From positions 39,935-103,934 of the forward strand of contig JAURWY010000021.1 in NCBI GenBank assembly GCA_030654695.1: a DNA stretch of 64,000 bases, read 5' to 3'. A program made the translations under genes and the position numbers. The notes below the pieces were generated by a model, which ran no database searches, had not been told where the DNA came from, and was given only the letters and a program-made list of their open reading frames with translations. This document shows, piece by piece, positions 18,837 to 27,126 of this stretch (position 1 is the stretch's first letter; each line of letters begins with the position of its first letter). The stretch is from Polaromonas sp. Its GTDB lineage: Bacteria; Pseudomonadota; Gammaproteobacteria; Burkholderiales; Burkholderiaceae_C.

Positions 18837-20224
18837 GCTGATGCTCCTGTGGTGGGTGTGGCGAGTGAGCGGAAGATATAGCTGCCGTAGCCAGGCTGTC
18901 CGGTGATCTTGCCGTTGGCCATGACGGTCTTCCCGCGCACGATTGTTTCGACAGGCCAACCTTTGAATGTCTGGCCTTCGTACAAGCTGTAGTCAGAGTA
19001 AGAGCCCAGCTCAGCGGGGTTCACCACGCGCGCCAGGTTGATGTCGACCAGCGTGATGTCTGCATCGCTGCCCACTTTCAGGCTGCCTTTGGCGGGGGCG
19101 ACATTGAAAATGCGGGCTGGTGCCGAGGTCAGTACTTCAGCGATCCGGCGCAGGCTCAGACGTCCCTTGTGGTAACCCTCGTGCAGCAGCACCGGCAAAA
19201 TGGTGGCAGTGCCGGGGAACCCCTGCGACGCCAGCCAAAGGGGCTTGTCTTTGGTGACCCGCTTGCGTGGGCAGTGGTCGGAGGCGACCACGTTGATCGA
19301 CCCATCGCGCAAGCCTTCCCACATGGCGTCGACATCGTCGGCGCTGCGGAATGGGGGATTGGCTTTGCCCATGCCGCCGAGATCGGAGTCTTCGGTGTGG
19401 GTCAGGTAGTGCGGGCAGGTTTCGACAAAAATTTTGTCGTAGCGGCCGCGCCATTTGCGCACTTCGTCAAGCGCCAGTCGCGTGCTGATGTGCGGAATAT
19501 AGATCTGCGCGCCCAAGTGCTCGGCAAAATACATGGCGCGGACTGAGCTTTCGGCTTCCGTGAAGGCCGGCTTGGCCATTGACCAATCTTTCAGTGTGGA
19601 GCCACCTTCGGCTTGGATCCGGCTGCGAATGCGGTTGACGATCTCGATGTTCTCGGTGTGGCAGACCACTTTGATGTCACCCAAGGAGGCCGCTTTGGCG
19701 AGCAGCTCGTAGAAGTAGCCGTCATCGGTGCCGTCCAGGCCCAGATAGCGGCCCTCTTCACCTTTGAAGTTCATGAAGTACTTGAACGAGGTGACGCCGT
19801 AGGTCTTGACGTAGTCCGCCAGTTCTTTGATGTGGTCTTCGTTGGCCGTGCTGAAGTGAAAGGCGTAGTCGATATAAGCGCGCGTTTTGGCATAGCCCTG
19901 CTCGCGCTGAAACACATCCGCATAGGCTTCGTTGTTCAGAAAGTAGCCGAGTACCGTGGTGAAACCGCCCTGTGCGGCATAGATGGTCTCAGTTTTATAC
20001 TCGGTGATCTTCTCGCCGAAACCGAAGTGCACATGCGCGTCTATGAGTCCCGGAAAGACGTGGAGCCCCTTGGCCGACTTGACCGGGATCGAGGCGTCAA
20101 CCGGTGTGCCGGGCGCCAAATGGCCGACAATTTTGCCGTCACGAATCAGCAAGTCCATGGCGGTTCCGTCCGTCGTCGCATCCACCAAGGTACCGTCTCG
20201 CAGTACGAATTCCGCTGTCGTCAT
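18833..20224 (-). CDS. Dihydropyrimidinase/hydantoinase-family cyclic amidohydrolase
   Basis: Metal-dependent amidohydrolase opening cyclic amides such as hydantoins, dihydropyrimidines or imides. The binuclear metal site is readable: HxH in GLIDAHVHFGFG (near residue 64), the carboxylated Lys in TSFKYFMNFKG (near 150), His in VVCHTENIEIV, His in YIPHISTRLALD and Asp in VVASDHCPRKR. At 463 aa it matches the D-hydantoinase/DHPase branch rather than allantoinase or dihydroorotase. It sits between a cobW-type gene (12 bases upstream) and the isochorismatase-fold gene (4-base overlap). Which ring it opens is not decidable from sequence. Confidence 0.9.
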   Translation of the reverse strand: MTTAEFVLRDGTLVDATTDGTAMDLLIRDGKIVGHLAPGTPVDASIPVKSAKGLHVFPGLIDAHVHFGFGEKITEYKTETIYAAQGGFTTVLGYFLNNEAYADVFQREQGYAKTRAYIDYAFHFSTANEDHIKELADYVKTYGVTSFKYFMNFKGEEGRYLGLDGTDDGYFYELLAKAASLGDIKVVCHTENIEIVNRIRSRIQAEGGSTLKDWSMAKPAFTEAESSVRAMYFAEHLGAQIYIPHISTRLALDEVRKWRGRYDKIFVETCPHYLTHTEDSDLGGMGKANPPFRSADDVDAMWEGLRDGSINVVASDHCPRKRVTKDKPLWLASQGFPGTATILPVLLHEGYHKGRLSLRRIAEVLTSAPARIFNVAPAKGSLKVGSDADITLVDINLARVVNPAELGSYSDYSLYEGQTFKGWPVETIVRGKTVMANGKITGQPGYGSYIFRSLATPTTGASA

Positions 20225-20236
20225 GGTTTGTGTTCC

Positions 20237-21274
20237 TTAAAAACAGTCGTTCAATTCGTTCAGATTTCGCGGGCGTGCCGATGCTTCTGTGATCGTCAGT
20301 GCACGCAAACTGGCCTGTAGCCAGACAGGGTCGAGGTGCGCGCCAATACACACAATGCGCCCCCGTGGATCGGCGTCCGGCCAGGTAGGCAGGAAGGTCG
20401 GGGAGTGGAAGACTTTGCCGACACCTTGGATCAGCACGAAGGGACGTGCATCGTTCACTGACAGCAGCCCTTTGCAGCGCAGCAATTGGTTGCCGAACTG
20501 CAGGACGAGCAAGTTCCACCACGCCGCGATGCCGACCCAAGTTGGCCGGATGTCGGTGAAGGTGCTCCATGAGCCGATGTCGCTGCCGCTACCGTGCGTC
20601 AAGACGCTGCGCGGAACAGCGATGCTCTGGATGAAAGGCGTTGCGGTGGGCAGGAGTTGCAGGCTGCGGTCGCCAACCCCCGTACTGAACACAGAGGCTG
20701 CGGCCTGTCCGTCCACCGACTCCGTGACCTGCGCTCTCGGATTGATCTGAAGCAGTTCTTGTTTGATAGCTCGCAATTGCTCGGGGTTTGCCATGTCGGT
20801 TTTGGTGATGACCAAATGCTCGGCGATGCTGGCTTGGCGGCGGGATTCCATGTGCTGTGCCAGTTGCGCTGCGCCTTGCACCGCATCAACGGTGGTGATG
20901 ACTTGCCCGAGCCTAAAGTGGGGCATCAAGGTCTTGTCGCCAAGAAGAGCGTGCAAAACCGGTAGCGGGTCAGCCAGGCCGGTGGTCTCGATGACCACGC
21001 GTTGCAACGGTGGGCGTCCGAGTCGGTTGGAGATGTTTTTAATTTCCAGCAAGGTCTCCCGCAGTGAGTGGGTCACGGTGCAGCACAGGCAGCCGGAGTC
21101 CAGCAGGTAGACGTCTTCGGAGAGTTCCTTGTAAAGCAGCTGGTCTAGGCCGATGGCCCCGAATTCATTGACGATCACGGCCGTGTCTGTCCCTACCCCC
21201 GTTTTCAGGAAGGCATTCAGCAGGGTGGTTTTTCCACTGCCGAGAAAGCCAGTGAGCAAGTCAAAAACGATCAT
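20237..21274 (-). CDS. CobW/COG0523-family GTPase (metallochaperone-like)
   Basis: G3E-family P-loop GTPase. Walker A GFLGSGKTT at residues 9-17, the metal-binding CxCC motif in SGCLCCTVTHSL, ETTGLADP and the base-recognition motif ITKTD. A CobW C-terminal domain follows with IAAWWNLLVLQFGNQLLRCKG and a histidine-poor tail. Members insert or deliver zinc or cobalt to specific enzymes and often sit beside them. Being first in the operon directly before a metal-dependent hydantoinase makes that enzyme the likely client (inference). It is divergent from iclR across a 153-base gap. Confidence 0.88.
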   Translation of the reverse strand: MIVFDLLTGFLGSGKTTLLNAFLKTGVGTDTAVIVNEFGAIGLDQLLYKELSEDVYLLDSGCLCCTVTHSLRETLLEIKNISNRLGRPPLQRVVIETTGLADPLPVLHALLGDKTLMPHFRLGQVITTVDAVQGAAQLAQHMESRRQASIAEHLVITKTDMANPEQLRAIKQELLQINPRAQVTESVDGQAAASVFSTGVGDRSLQLLPTATPFIQSIAVPRSVLTHGSGSDIGSWSTFTDIRPTWVGIAAWWNLLVLQFGNQLLRCKGLLSVNDARPFVLIQGVGKVFHSPTFLPTWPDADPRGRIVCIGAHLDPVWLQASLRALTITEASARPRNLNELNDCF

Positions 21275-21346
21275 TGGGGGATCAATACAGGGTTCAGGTG
21301 TGAGTTTTTCAGAAGTTATTTTTTACGCTCTGCGAAATTCTATTAC

Positions 21347-21362
21347 GCTAGACGACTCTAGC
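21347..21362. promoter_or_regulatory. Candidate IclR operator: perfect 6-4-6 inverted repeat
   Basis: GCTAGA (21347-21352), spacer CGAC, TCTAGC (21357-21362). It lies in the divergent gap between the cobW-type gene and iclR, about 65 bases before the iclR ATG, where a shared operator is expected. Function is inferred from position and symmetry only. Confidence 0.5.
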
Positions 21363-21427
21363 ATGGCGCGAAGTACAGTTCATCCGTATTTTTGTGCGTT
21401 ATTAAAATATATTTATAAGCAATATTG

Positions 21428-22273
21428 ATGCCTACATCTGACTCTCAAGCAACCTCCGTGAAGGCCCGGAGGGGTTCCGCCGTTCGTAAGCCGAACTCAG
21501 TGGACGCCGTCAAAGTGGCCATGCGCATGCTCAACGAGATGGCGCTGGCTCGGCGTGCCATGCGCATCACGGAGCTGGCCGACAAGATGGGGGAGACCAA
21601 ACCCCGCATCCACCGGCATCTGGCCACGCTTAAGGAGATGGGGATCGTCGAGCAGGAGCATGCGACCGAACGCTACCGGCTCGGCTGGCGCCTGTTTCAA
21701 CTTGGGGAAGCTGCGGGGGCGCAATTCGATCTGCGCTACCGTGCCGAGCCTTATCTGATCAAGTTGCGCGACGAACTGCGGCAGACGGCCGTCTTGGCGA
21801 TTCCGATCAATGATCAGCCGATGGTCATTGCGACCGCGGACAATATTTACGCGCGGATTTGCATCTCGGTGAAGCCCGGGAACCGGCCCTTGCCGCATTG
21901 CTCCGCCTTTGGTCGGCTGACGCTGGCGTATGCCTCTGCCGAGGCGCAGCAGGCACTGCTGTCCGGTGCGCTGCTACCCGAAACCGACAGCTCTCTGATT
22001 GACTGCCAAGCTGTGCTGGATCGGCTGCCGCAGATCCGTAGACGCCTCTATGACTACGCTGCGGGTGAAATGATGGTGGGCATCAACACGGTCGTGGTGC
22101 CCGTTTTTCGAGATGATGATGTGCTTGCGGGATCGCTTGGCATCGTCGGTTCAGTGCAGGAAATCCCCGACCCACCGCACTCAGCCCAGATCGCTTTGCT
22201 GCAAAAATATGCGGAGGAGTTGTCCATTCAACTCAACAGCAACGCTTACCAACGGATGCGCCTGGAGGCGTAG
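21428..22273 (+). CDS. IclR-family transcriptional regulator
   Basis: DNA-binding regulator with an N-terminal winged helix-turn-helix (about residues 22-90: MRITELADKMGETKPRIHRH is the recognition region) and a C-terminal IclR effector domain (PHCSAFGRLTLAYAS, GEMMVGINTVVVPVF, SLGIVGS). 281 aa from the ATG at 21428; the TTG three bases earlier is less likely. A basic N-terminal tail (SVKARRGSAVRKPN) precedes the HTH. It is divergent from the long catabolic operon and therefore its probable regulator, with the operon substrate or a metabolite as ligand (inference). Confidence 0.92.
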   Translation: MPTSDSQATSVKARRGSAVRKPNSVDAVKVAMRMLNEMALARRAMRITELADKMGETKPRIHRHLATLKEMGIVEQEHATERYRLGWRLFQLGEAAGAQFDLRYRAEPYLIKLRDELRQTAVLAIPINDQPMVIATADNIYARICISVKPGNRPLPHCSAFGRLTLAYASAEAQQALLSGALLPETDSSLIDCQAVLDRLPQIRRRLYDYAAGEMMVGINTVVVPVFRDDDVLAGSLGIVGSVQEIPDPPHSAQIALLQKYAEELSIQLNSNAYQRMRLEA

Positions 22274-22293
22274 CAGGGGACCCCCGCCGTTGG

Positions 22294-23634
22294 TCAGCGC
22301 TGCAGGGCGCGGATGTCTTGCTGCACATCCAGCACCCACAAGGTTTGCAAAAGCTGGCGGGCCGGCGTGTCACCAATGACGGGGCTGGCCAGTTCCATGA
22401 ATTTGTCGTCTAGATCGGTGTCGCTCAAAGGTTCTTCCGGGTCGCCTTTGCGGGTGGGTTGCAGGTGTTCACCGCTGCGACCGTCACGGGTTTGAATGTG
22501 GATGTGCGCAGCGCGCTTGCCGGGAAACAAGGCGTCGAGCGCTGGGTCAACACACAACTCAATGCGTTCCATCAATTGACGAATGGCCGGGTCGGCCAGC
22601 CGGCCAGCGTCAAATGCCGACAAGCGAACACTGCCATGCAGCAGCGCTGTGGCCACCACGTAGGGCAGGCTGAAACGGGCTTCTGCGGGTGTTTGTGGGT
22701 TGCGGTTGCCGGCCACTTCAATCGCCGGACGGTAAGTACTGATGCGAAGTGCCTCAATGTCGTCAGCACGGATACCGAGCTGCCGTTGCAAGGCCAGCGC
22801 ACCGTCGATGGGGGCAAAGGTGTGGCCACAGCAAGCGTGGTTCTTGAAGGTCATGCGCGTCACATGAAACTCCCGCCCAAGCGTGGCGACCGCCGCCTGC
22901 CAGTCAGGCCCGTTGCTCATGGCTCTGCCCAAGCCGGCGTCGCCTTCCAGAATATCCAGCGACCCGGTGACGCCAGCGCGCGCCATCTGTGCCGCCAGTA
23001 CGCCGGCTTCTGCCGCCCGTCCTGCGTGCAAGGGTTTTGACATGGAGTCCATGCGAAAGGCCTGTTGCAAGCCTGCGGCAAAAGTGCCTACAGTGGCCAA
23101 GGCATGCGCGTAAGGCGTGCTGTCGAGTTCGTACAAAGAAGCCGCTGCTGCGGCGGCACCAAAGCTGCCGACCGTGCCGGTGTTGTGCCAATACTGGTAA
23201 TGGGCGCGCCCCAGTGCGGCGCCGATGCGGGTCGAAATTTCGTAACCAGCCACCACTGCCTTGAGCACCTGCAAGCCGCTGGCCTGCTGTTCTTGGCCAA
23301 CGGCCCAAGCCGCAGCGATGGTGGGCGCGCCAGGGTGGTAAATCGCTTCGCGGTAAATGTCATCGACTTCCACCGTGTGCGCTGCCGTGCCATTGATCAG
23401 GGCGGCGGTGCGCGTGCTGGCGGCTCGGCCCAGTGCGAGCCTCGCTTGGCCGCGGTCCAAGTCCTCTGCCAGCGCCTGCTCAAGTCGGGTGGCCGGTTCG
23501 ACCACGGCGCCGGGCAGCCAGGCGGCGTACCAGTCGATCACCGCCCGTTTGGCGTGGTGAAGAACTTCGGGTGCCAGTGGCTGCCGGTTCAGGTCGCAGG
23601 CAAACGCCGCAAAAGTTTGGGTTGTGGTGGTCAT
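22294..23634 (-). CDS. MmgE/PrpD family protein (copy C)
   Basis: Third MmgE/PrpD paralogue in the region, 446 aa. Landmarks: HHAKRAVIDWYAAWLPG near residue 23, HTVEVDDIYREAIYHPG near 85, FKNHACCGHTFAPIDGAL and RFSLPYVVATALLHG. It faces iclR tail to tail and is divergent from the acyl-CoA dehydrogenase gene, so it is transcribed apart from copies A and B. The HTVEVDD block replaces the HALEYDD of copy A. Substrate unknown. Confidence 0.85.
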   Translation of the reverse strand: MTTTTQTFAAFACDLNRQPLAPEVLHHAKRAVIDWYAAWLPGAVVEPATRLEQALAEDLDRGQARLALGRAASTRTAALINGTAAHTVEVDDIYREAIYHPGAPTIAAAWAVGQEQQASGLQVLKAVVAGYEISTRIGAALGRAHYQYWHNTGTVGSFGAAAAAASLYELDSTPYAHALATVGTFAAGLQQAFRMDSMSKPLHAGRAAEAGVLAAQMARAGVTGSLDILEGDAGLGRAMSNGPDWQAAVATLGREFHVTRMTFKNHACCGHTFAPIDGALALQRQLGIRADDIEALRISTYRPAIEVAGNRNPQTPAEARFSLPYVVATALLHGSVRLSAFDAGRLADPAIRQLMERIELCVDPALDALFPGKRAAHIHIQTRDGRSGEHLQPTRKGDPEEPLSDTDLDDKFMELASPVIGDTPARQLLQTLWVLDVQQDIRALQR

Positions 23635-23872
23635 GCGTTGTGCCGTCTAAAAGTGGTTCATTTTCAAGAGCTCATTTTTGCCCTTCAACCTAGGGGCTGG
23701 CAATGCGCATTTGTGGCTTTGCCATGAGTTTTCTGTCGACTTTGGGTTGGGTTTTATCTCAAGGCATAACCATACATCATGACTAAAGGCGCAATCTGAA
23801 GCTCTCAACGTAGCATCGCGGGTCAAAAATCAGGGCATCGTATTTAGTGGCACAAGCCATCTTGGAGAACCT

Positions 23873-25030
23873 ATGGATTTCAATCTGAGCGAAGAGCACA
23901 CCAGCTTTGCTGATTCGGTGCGTCGTTTTGCACAATCAAAACTGGCCGACGGTGCTTTGCAGCGCGCCCATTCCAGTGTTTATCCGGTTGATGTGGCGCG
24001 TCAGTTGGCGGCTCAGGGTTTGCTGGGCATTGCCTTTGCTGAAGAAGACGGCGGGCAGGGCGGCTCGCTGATGCACGCGGTGCTGGCGATTCAGGAAGTC
24101 GCCTTGGTCTGCCCCAAAAGTGCAGACATCGTGCAGGCGGGCAACTTTGGCCCGATCCGCACCTTTGTCGAATACGCCAGCCCTGCGCAAAAAGCGCGCT
24201 GGTTGCCAGGCCTTCTGAGTGGTGAGCAGCTCATCTCGCTTGGCATGAGCGAGCCTGATGCAGGTTCTGCCGTGACCGAGTTGCAAACCAGCGCTCGCCG
24301 CGATGGCGATGATTACGTCATCAACGGCAGCAAGGTGTTTTCTACGCACAGCCCGGACGCGTCTTTGTTTCTGATTTACGTGCGCTTCGGCCCCGGCACG
24401 CAGGGCATTGGCTCTGTGTTGATTGAGCGCGGCACGCCCGGCTTTAGCATTGGCGAGCCGTCAGCCTTCATGAGTGGCGAGCAGTGGTGTCCGCTGTTTT
24501 TTGAAGAATGTCGTATTCCGGCTTCGCAGGTCTTACTCGGCGAGGGCGGCTTCAAAAAACAAATTTCAGGCTTCAACGTAGAGCGCTTGGGCAATGCCTC
24601 GCGCTCGCTGGCTTTGGGCCGGCACTGCTTCAACATCGCCCGCGAACACGTGATGATCCGCAAGCAGTTCAACCGTCCTTTGTGCGAGTTCCAAGGCATT
24701 CAGTGGAAGTTTGCCGAGATGACGATGAAACTGGAATCTGCGCAGCTCTTGCTGTACAAAGCGGCCATGGAAGGCGAGCACGGTTTGCCCAGCGCGCACA
24801 GCACCGCGATGGCCAAGTTGGCTTGCAATCAAGCCGGCTGGGACGTCGCCAACGAAGCCTTGCAGGCGATGGGCGGCACCGGCTACAGCAGTGAGGCCAT
24901 CGTTGAATATTGCCTTAGGCGTATTCGCGGATGGATGATTGCGGGGGGCTCGATTGAAATGCTGAAAAACCGAATTGCAGAAGGCGTTTTTGAGCGCAGT
25001 TTCTCGCAACGACCGACGCGCCCGGTTTGA
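23873..25030 (+). CDS. Acyl-CoA dehydrogenase
   Basis: FAD-dependent oxidoreductase introducing an alpha-beta double bond in acyl-CoA. Three domains are in order: N-terminal helical (FNLSEEHTSFADSVRRFA), middle beta domain with the FAD/substrate segments ISLGMSEPDAGS and VINGSKVFSTHS, and a C-terminal helical domain (ALQAMGGTGYSSEAIVE, ending RRIRGWMIAGGSIEM). 385 aa is standard. The usual catalytic glutamate near the C-terminus falls in a position occupied by EYCLRRIRG. A GGAGA ribosome site precedes the ATG. The Bug gene follows 38 bases downstream. Chain preference is not evident. Confidence 0.92.
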   Translation: MDFNLSEEHTSFADSVRRFAQSKLADGALQRAHSSVYPVDVARQLAAQGLLGIAFAEEDGGQGGSLMHAVLAIQEVALVCPKSADIVQAGNFGPIRTFVEYASPAQKARWLPGLLSGEQLISLGMSEPDAGSAVTELQTSARRDGDDYVINGSKVFSTHSPDASLFLIYVRFGPGTQGIGSVLIERGTPGFSIGEPSAFMSGEQWCPLFFEECRIPASQVLLGEGGFKKQISGFNVERLGNASRSLALGRHCFNIAREHVMIRKQFNRPLCEFQGIQWKFAEMTMKLESAQLLLYKAAMEGEHGLPSAHSTAMAKLACNQAGWDVANEALQAMGGTGYSSEAIVEYCLRRIRGWMIAGGSIEMLKNRIAEGVFERSFSQRPTRPV

Positions 25031-25068
25031 GTTAAATTCAAAAAATTAAAAACCAAAGGGAGACAAGT

Positions 25069-26067
25069 ATGAAGATGATAAAAAATTTTTCGACCTTGTT
25101 GGCATCACTGTGCATCGGTTTCGGCGGCATGACGACGTTGGCCCAAGCCCAAGTTCAAGCCAGCGCCAGCGGTTATCCGTCGGCACCGATCAAAATCGTC
25201 GTTGGCTACTCTGCTGGCGGTCCAACGGACTTGGCCGCCCGCTTGATTGCGACCAAATTGCAAGTGGCCTTGGGGCAAAGCGTGCTGGTCGAAAACCGGC
25301 CCGGTGCGGGGTCTAATCTGGCCTCTGAAATTGTGGCGCGCGCTGCGCCCGATGGGCTGACCTTGTTGATGGCTGCCGCGCCGCTGGCGGTCAACGGTCA
25401 CCTGTACAAAAACTTGAAGTTCGATGTCTTGACCAGCTTTGCGCCTATCACCCAAGTGATGGCCGCGCCGAGTATTTTGGCCGTGCCGCCAGCGACACCT
25501 GCCAAGACGATGGCCGAGCTGATAGTTCTGGCCCGCAAAGAGCCCGGTAAGCTGAGTTACTCTTCATCTGGCTCGGGTGGCACACAGCATCTGGCGGGCG
25601 AGCTCCTGCAACAAAAAGCCGGCATAAAGCTGATCCACATCCCCTACAAGGGTGCATCACCTGCGCTCAATGATTTGTTGGGCGGTCGGGTGTCGATGGG
25701 CTTCATGACCTCTTTGGGTTCTGTGCCTTACTTCAAAGATGGTCGCTTGCTTCCGTTGGCAGTGGCCTCGGCCACGCGCTTGCCGCAGCTGCCGGATGTG
25801 CCGACCATGGCCGAGGTCGGTCTGGCGGGTGTTGAAATTGATTCGTGGAGTGGTTTGCTGGCCCCTGCCAACACGCCGCCAGCGATTGTCGAAAAGTTAC
25901 AGCGTGAAGTCGTCAAAGCACTGGCTTCGCCCGACGTCAACAGTCAGCTGGTCTCACAGGGTGCTGTGGTGGTGGGGAGCACGCCAGCCGCGTTTCGAGC
26001 CTTCTTGGCTAAAGAGCACGCCAACTATGGCGCTTTGATCAAGAGCATCAATCTTGAATTGAATTGA
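25069..26067 (+). CDS. Bug-family (TctC-like) periplasmic binding protein
   Basis: Tripartite tricarboxylate transporter receptor. Signal peptide (MKMIKNFSTLLASLCIGFGG, cleavage after LAQA), then the family hallmarks YPSAPIKIVVGYSAGGPTD, VENRPGAGSNLASEIVA and the central TQVMAAPSILAVPP. 332 aa is usual. AAGGGAGAC gives a good ribosome site. No tctA/tctB membrane genes are nearby, as is common for orphan Bug proteins in Burkholderiales. It probably binds a carboxylate used by the adjacent acyl-CoA dehydrogenase pathway (inference). Confidence 0.92.
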   Translation: MKMIKNFSTLLASLCIGFGGMTTLAQAQVQASASGYPSAPIKIVVGYSAGGPTDLAARLIATKLQVALGQSVLVENRPGAGSNLASEIVARAAPDGLTLLMAAAPLAVNGHLYKNLKFDVLTSFAPITQVMAAPSILAVPPATPAKTMAELIVLARKEPGKLSYSSSGSGGTQHLAGELLQQKAGIKLIHIPYKGASPALNDLLGGRVSMGFMTSLGSVPYFKDGRLLPLAVASATRLPQLPDVPTMAEVGLAGVEIDSWSGLLAPANTPPAIVEKLQREVVKALASPDVNSQLVSQGAVVVGSTPAAFRAFLAKEHANYGALIKSINLELN

Positions 26068-26238
26068 GTGCTATTGACCTCGACTTGTGGAAACCCCATA
26101 TCGTCAGGTAGTCGAAGTAAATTGGACAGCCGAGGGAAAGTATTTTTGCTCGGCGACATCGCGAGTGGGTTTGAAATTGAAGTTATGTATGCCACCCTAC
26201 CCCACCCGTCGCTAAGTTTACTTTTGTGCTGAGCCGCT

Positions 26239-27126
26239 TTAAATTGCTTTTATGAGGCGGTAAATAACTGGGTAATAGTTCATACCATAGCCACAGGAAA
26301 CAGCCTGATCAAAAATATTAGCTGTTGAAGTCGCTAGCGCCGGTTTAATACCGAATTCCTCCGCTAAGCGTAATGCCAGCCGCATGTCTTTTAGTGCGTA
26401 GGCGGTAGGAAACATCTTCTCTGGAAAGTCATCACGCGCAAGGTACTTTTCACCAGTGAGGCGAAGGGCATATGAATCGGCAGATCCTAATTTTAAAACT
26501 TTCACTAACGTTGACTTGTCAACGCCAGCGGCAGACCCAATCGCCATCGCCTCGGCCAGGGCGTTAACTGTTGAAAGCAGTACCATGTTATTCATGATCT
26601 TGACTACTTGCCCGGCTCCAATTCCACCACAATGGACAACATCAGACCCCATACAGCGCAACAAAGGCTCGACGCGCTCAAACACGTGATCGTCTCCGCC
26701 AACCGTTATCAGTAGGGTACCGTTGCTTGCGGCTTCACGGCTACGCGCTACCGGGGCATCCAAAAAATTGACTCCGTACGCAGCTAACTTTTTAGCGAGT
26801 GCCCTACTGCGTTGAACGTCACTTGTACTCATGTCGACCACGGTCTTGATCGAAGTTCCTAGAGTGATCAATGGGTGTGCACCGAAGCAAACATCCTCAA
26901 CTTGTTCAATAGATGGAAGTGAGAGAAAAACAACCTGCGCTTTTTGCTGCAAGGCATCAATGCTGACCGTCGGTTTAACACCGTGCTGTGCAAGCCGCTG
27001 CAGGTTTTCGTAGCATGTGTCGAAGGCGAGAACTTGGTGCCCAGATTTCAGCGCGAGGTTGCGGCACATTCCCTCGCCCATCACACCTACGCCAACAAAA
27101 CCAAGAATAGGTTGTTCATCGCTCAT
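26239..27126 (-). CDS. 3-hydroxyisobutyrate dehydrogenase-family oxidoreductase (beta-hydroxyacid dehydrogenase A)
   Basis: NAD(P)-dependent hydroxyacid dehydrogenase. Rossmann motif LGFVGVGVMGEGM near the N-terminus, the substrate loop DAPVARSREAASNG (the usual DAPVSGG is altered, with Arg where Gly is normal, as in E. coli YihU) and the catalytic Lys in GQVVKIMNNM. 295 aa. The ATG at 27126 overlaps the aldehyde dehydrogenase stop (ATGA); the longer frame to 27150 is an overrun. It is the last gene of the AT-rich operon. Likely oxidises a hydroxy acid to a semialdehyde for the aldehyde dehydrogenase; substrate inferred, not shown. Confidence 0.88.
   Translation of the reverse strand: MSDEQPILGFVGVGVMGEGMCRNLALKSGHQVLAFDTCYENLQRLAQHGVKPTVSIDALQQKAQVVFLSLPSIEQVEDVCFGAHPLITLGTSIKTVVDMSTSDVQRSRALAKKLAAYGVNFLDAPVARSREAASNGTLLITVGGDDHVFERVEPLLRCMGSDVVHCGGIGAGQVVKIMNNMVLLSTVNALAEAMAIGSAAGVDKSTLVKVLKLGSADSYALRLTGEKYLARDDFPEKMFPTAYALKDMRLALRLAEEFGIKPALATSTANIFDQAVSCGYGMNYYPVIYRLIKAI

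Noticed and set aside
26129..26154. GCCGAG/CTCGGC inverted repeat after the Bug gene as a terminator
   Set aside because: Only 6 bp with a 14-base loop and no T-run; too weak to call.
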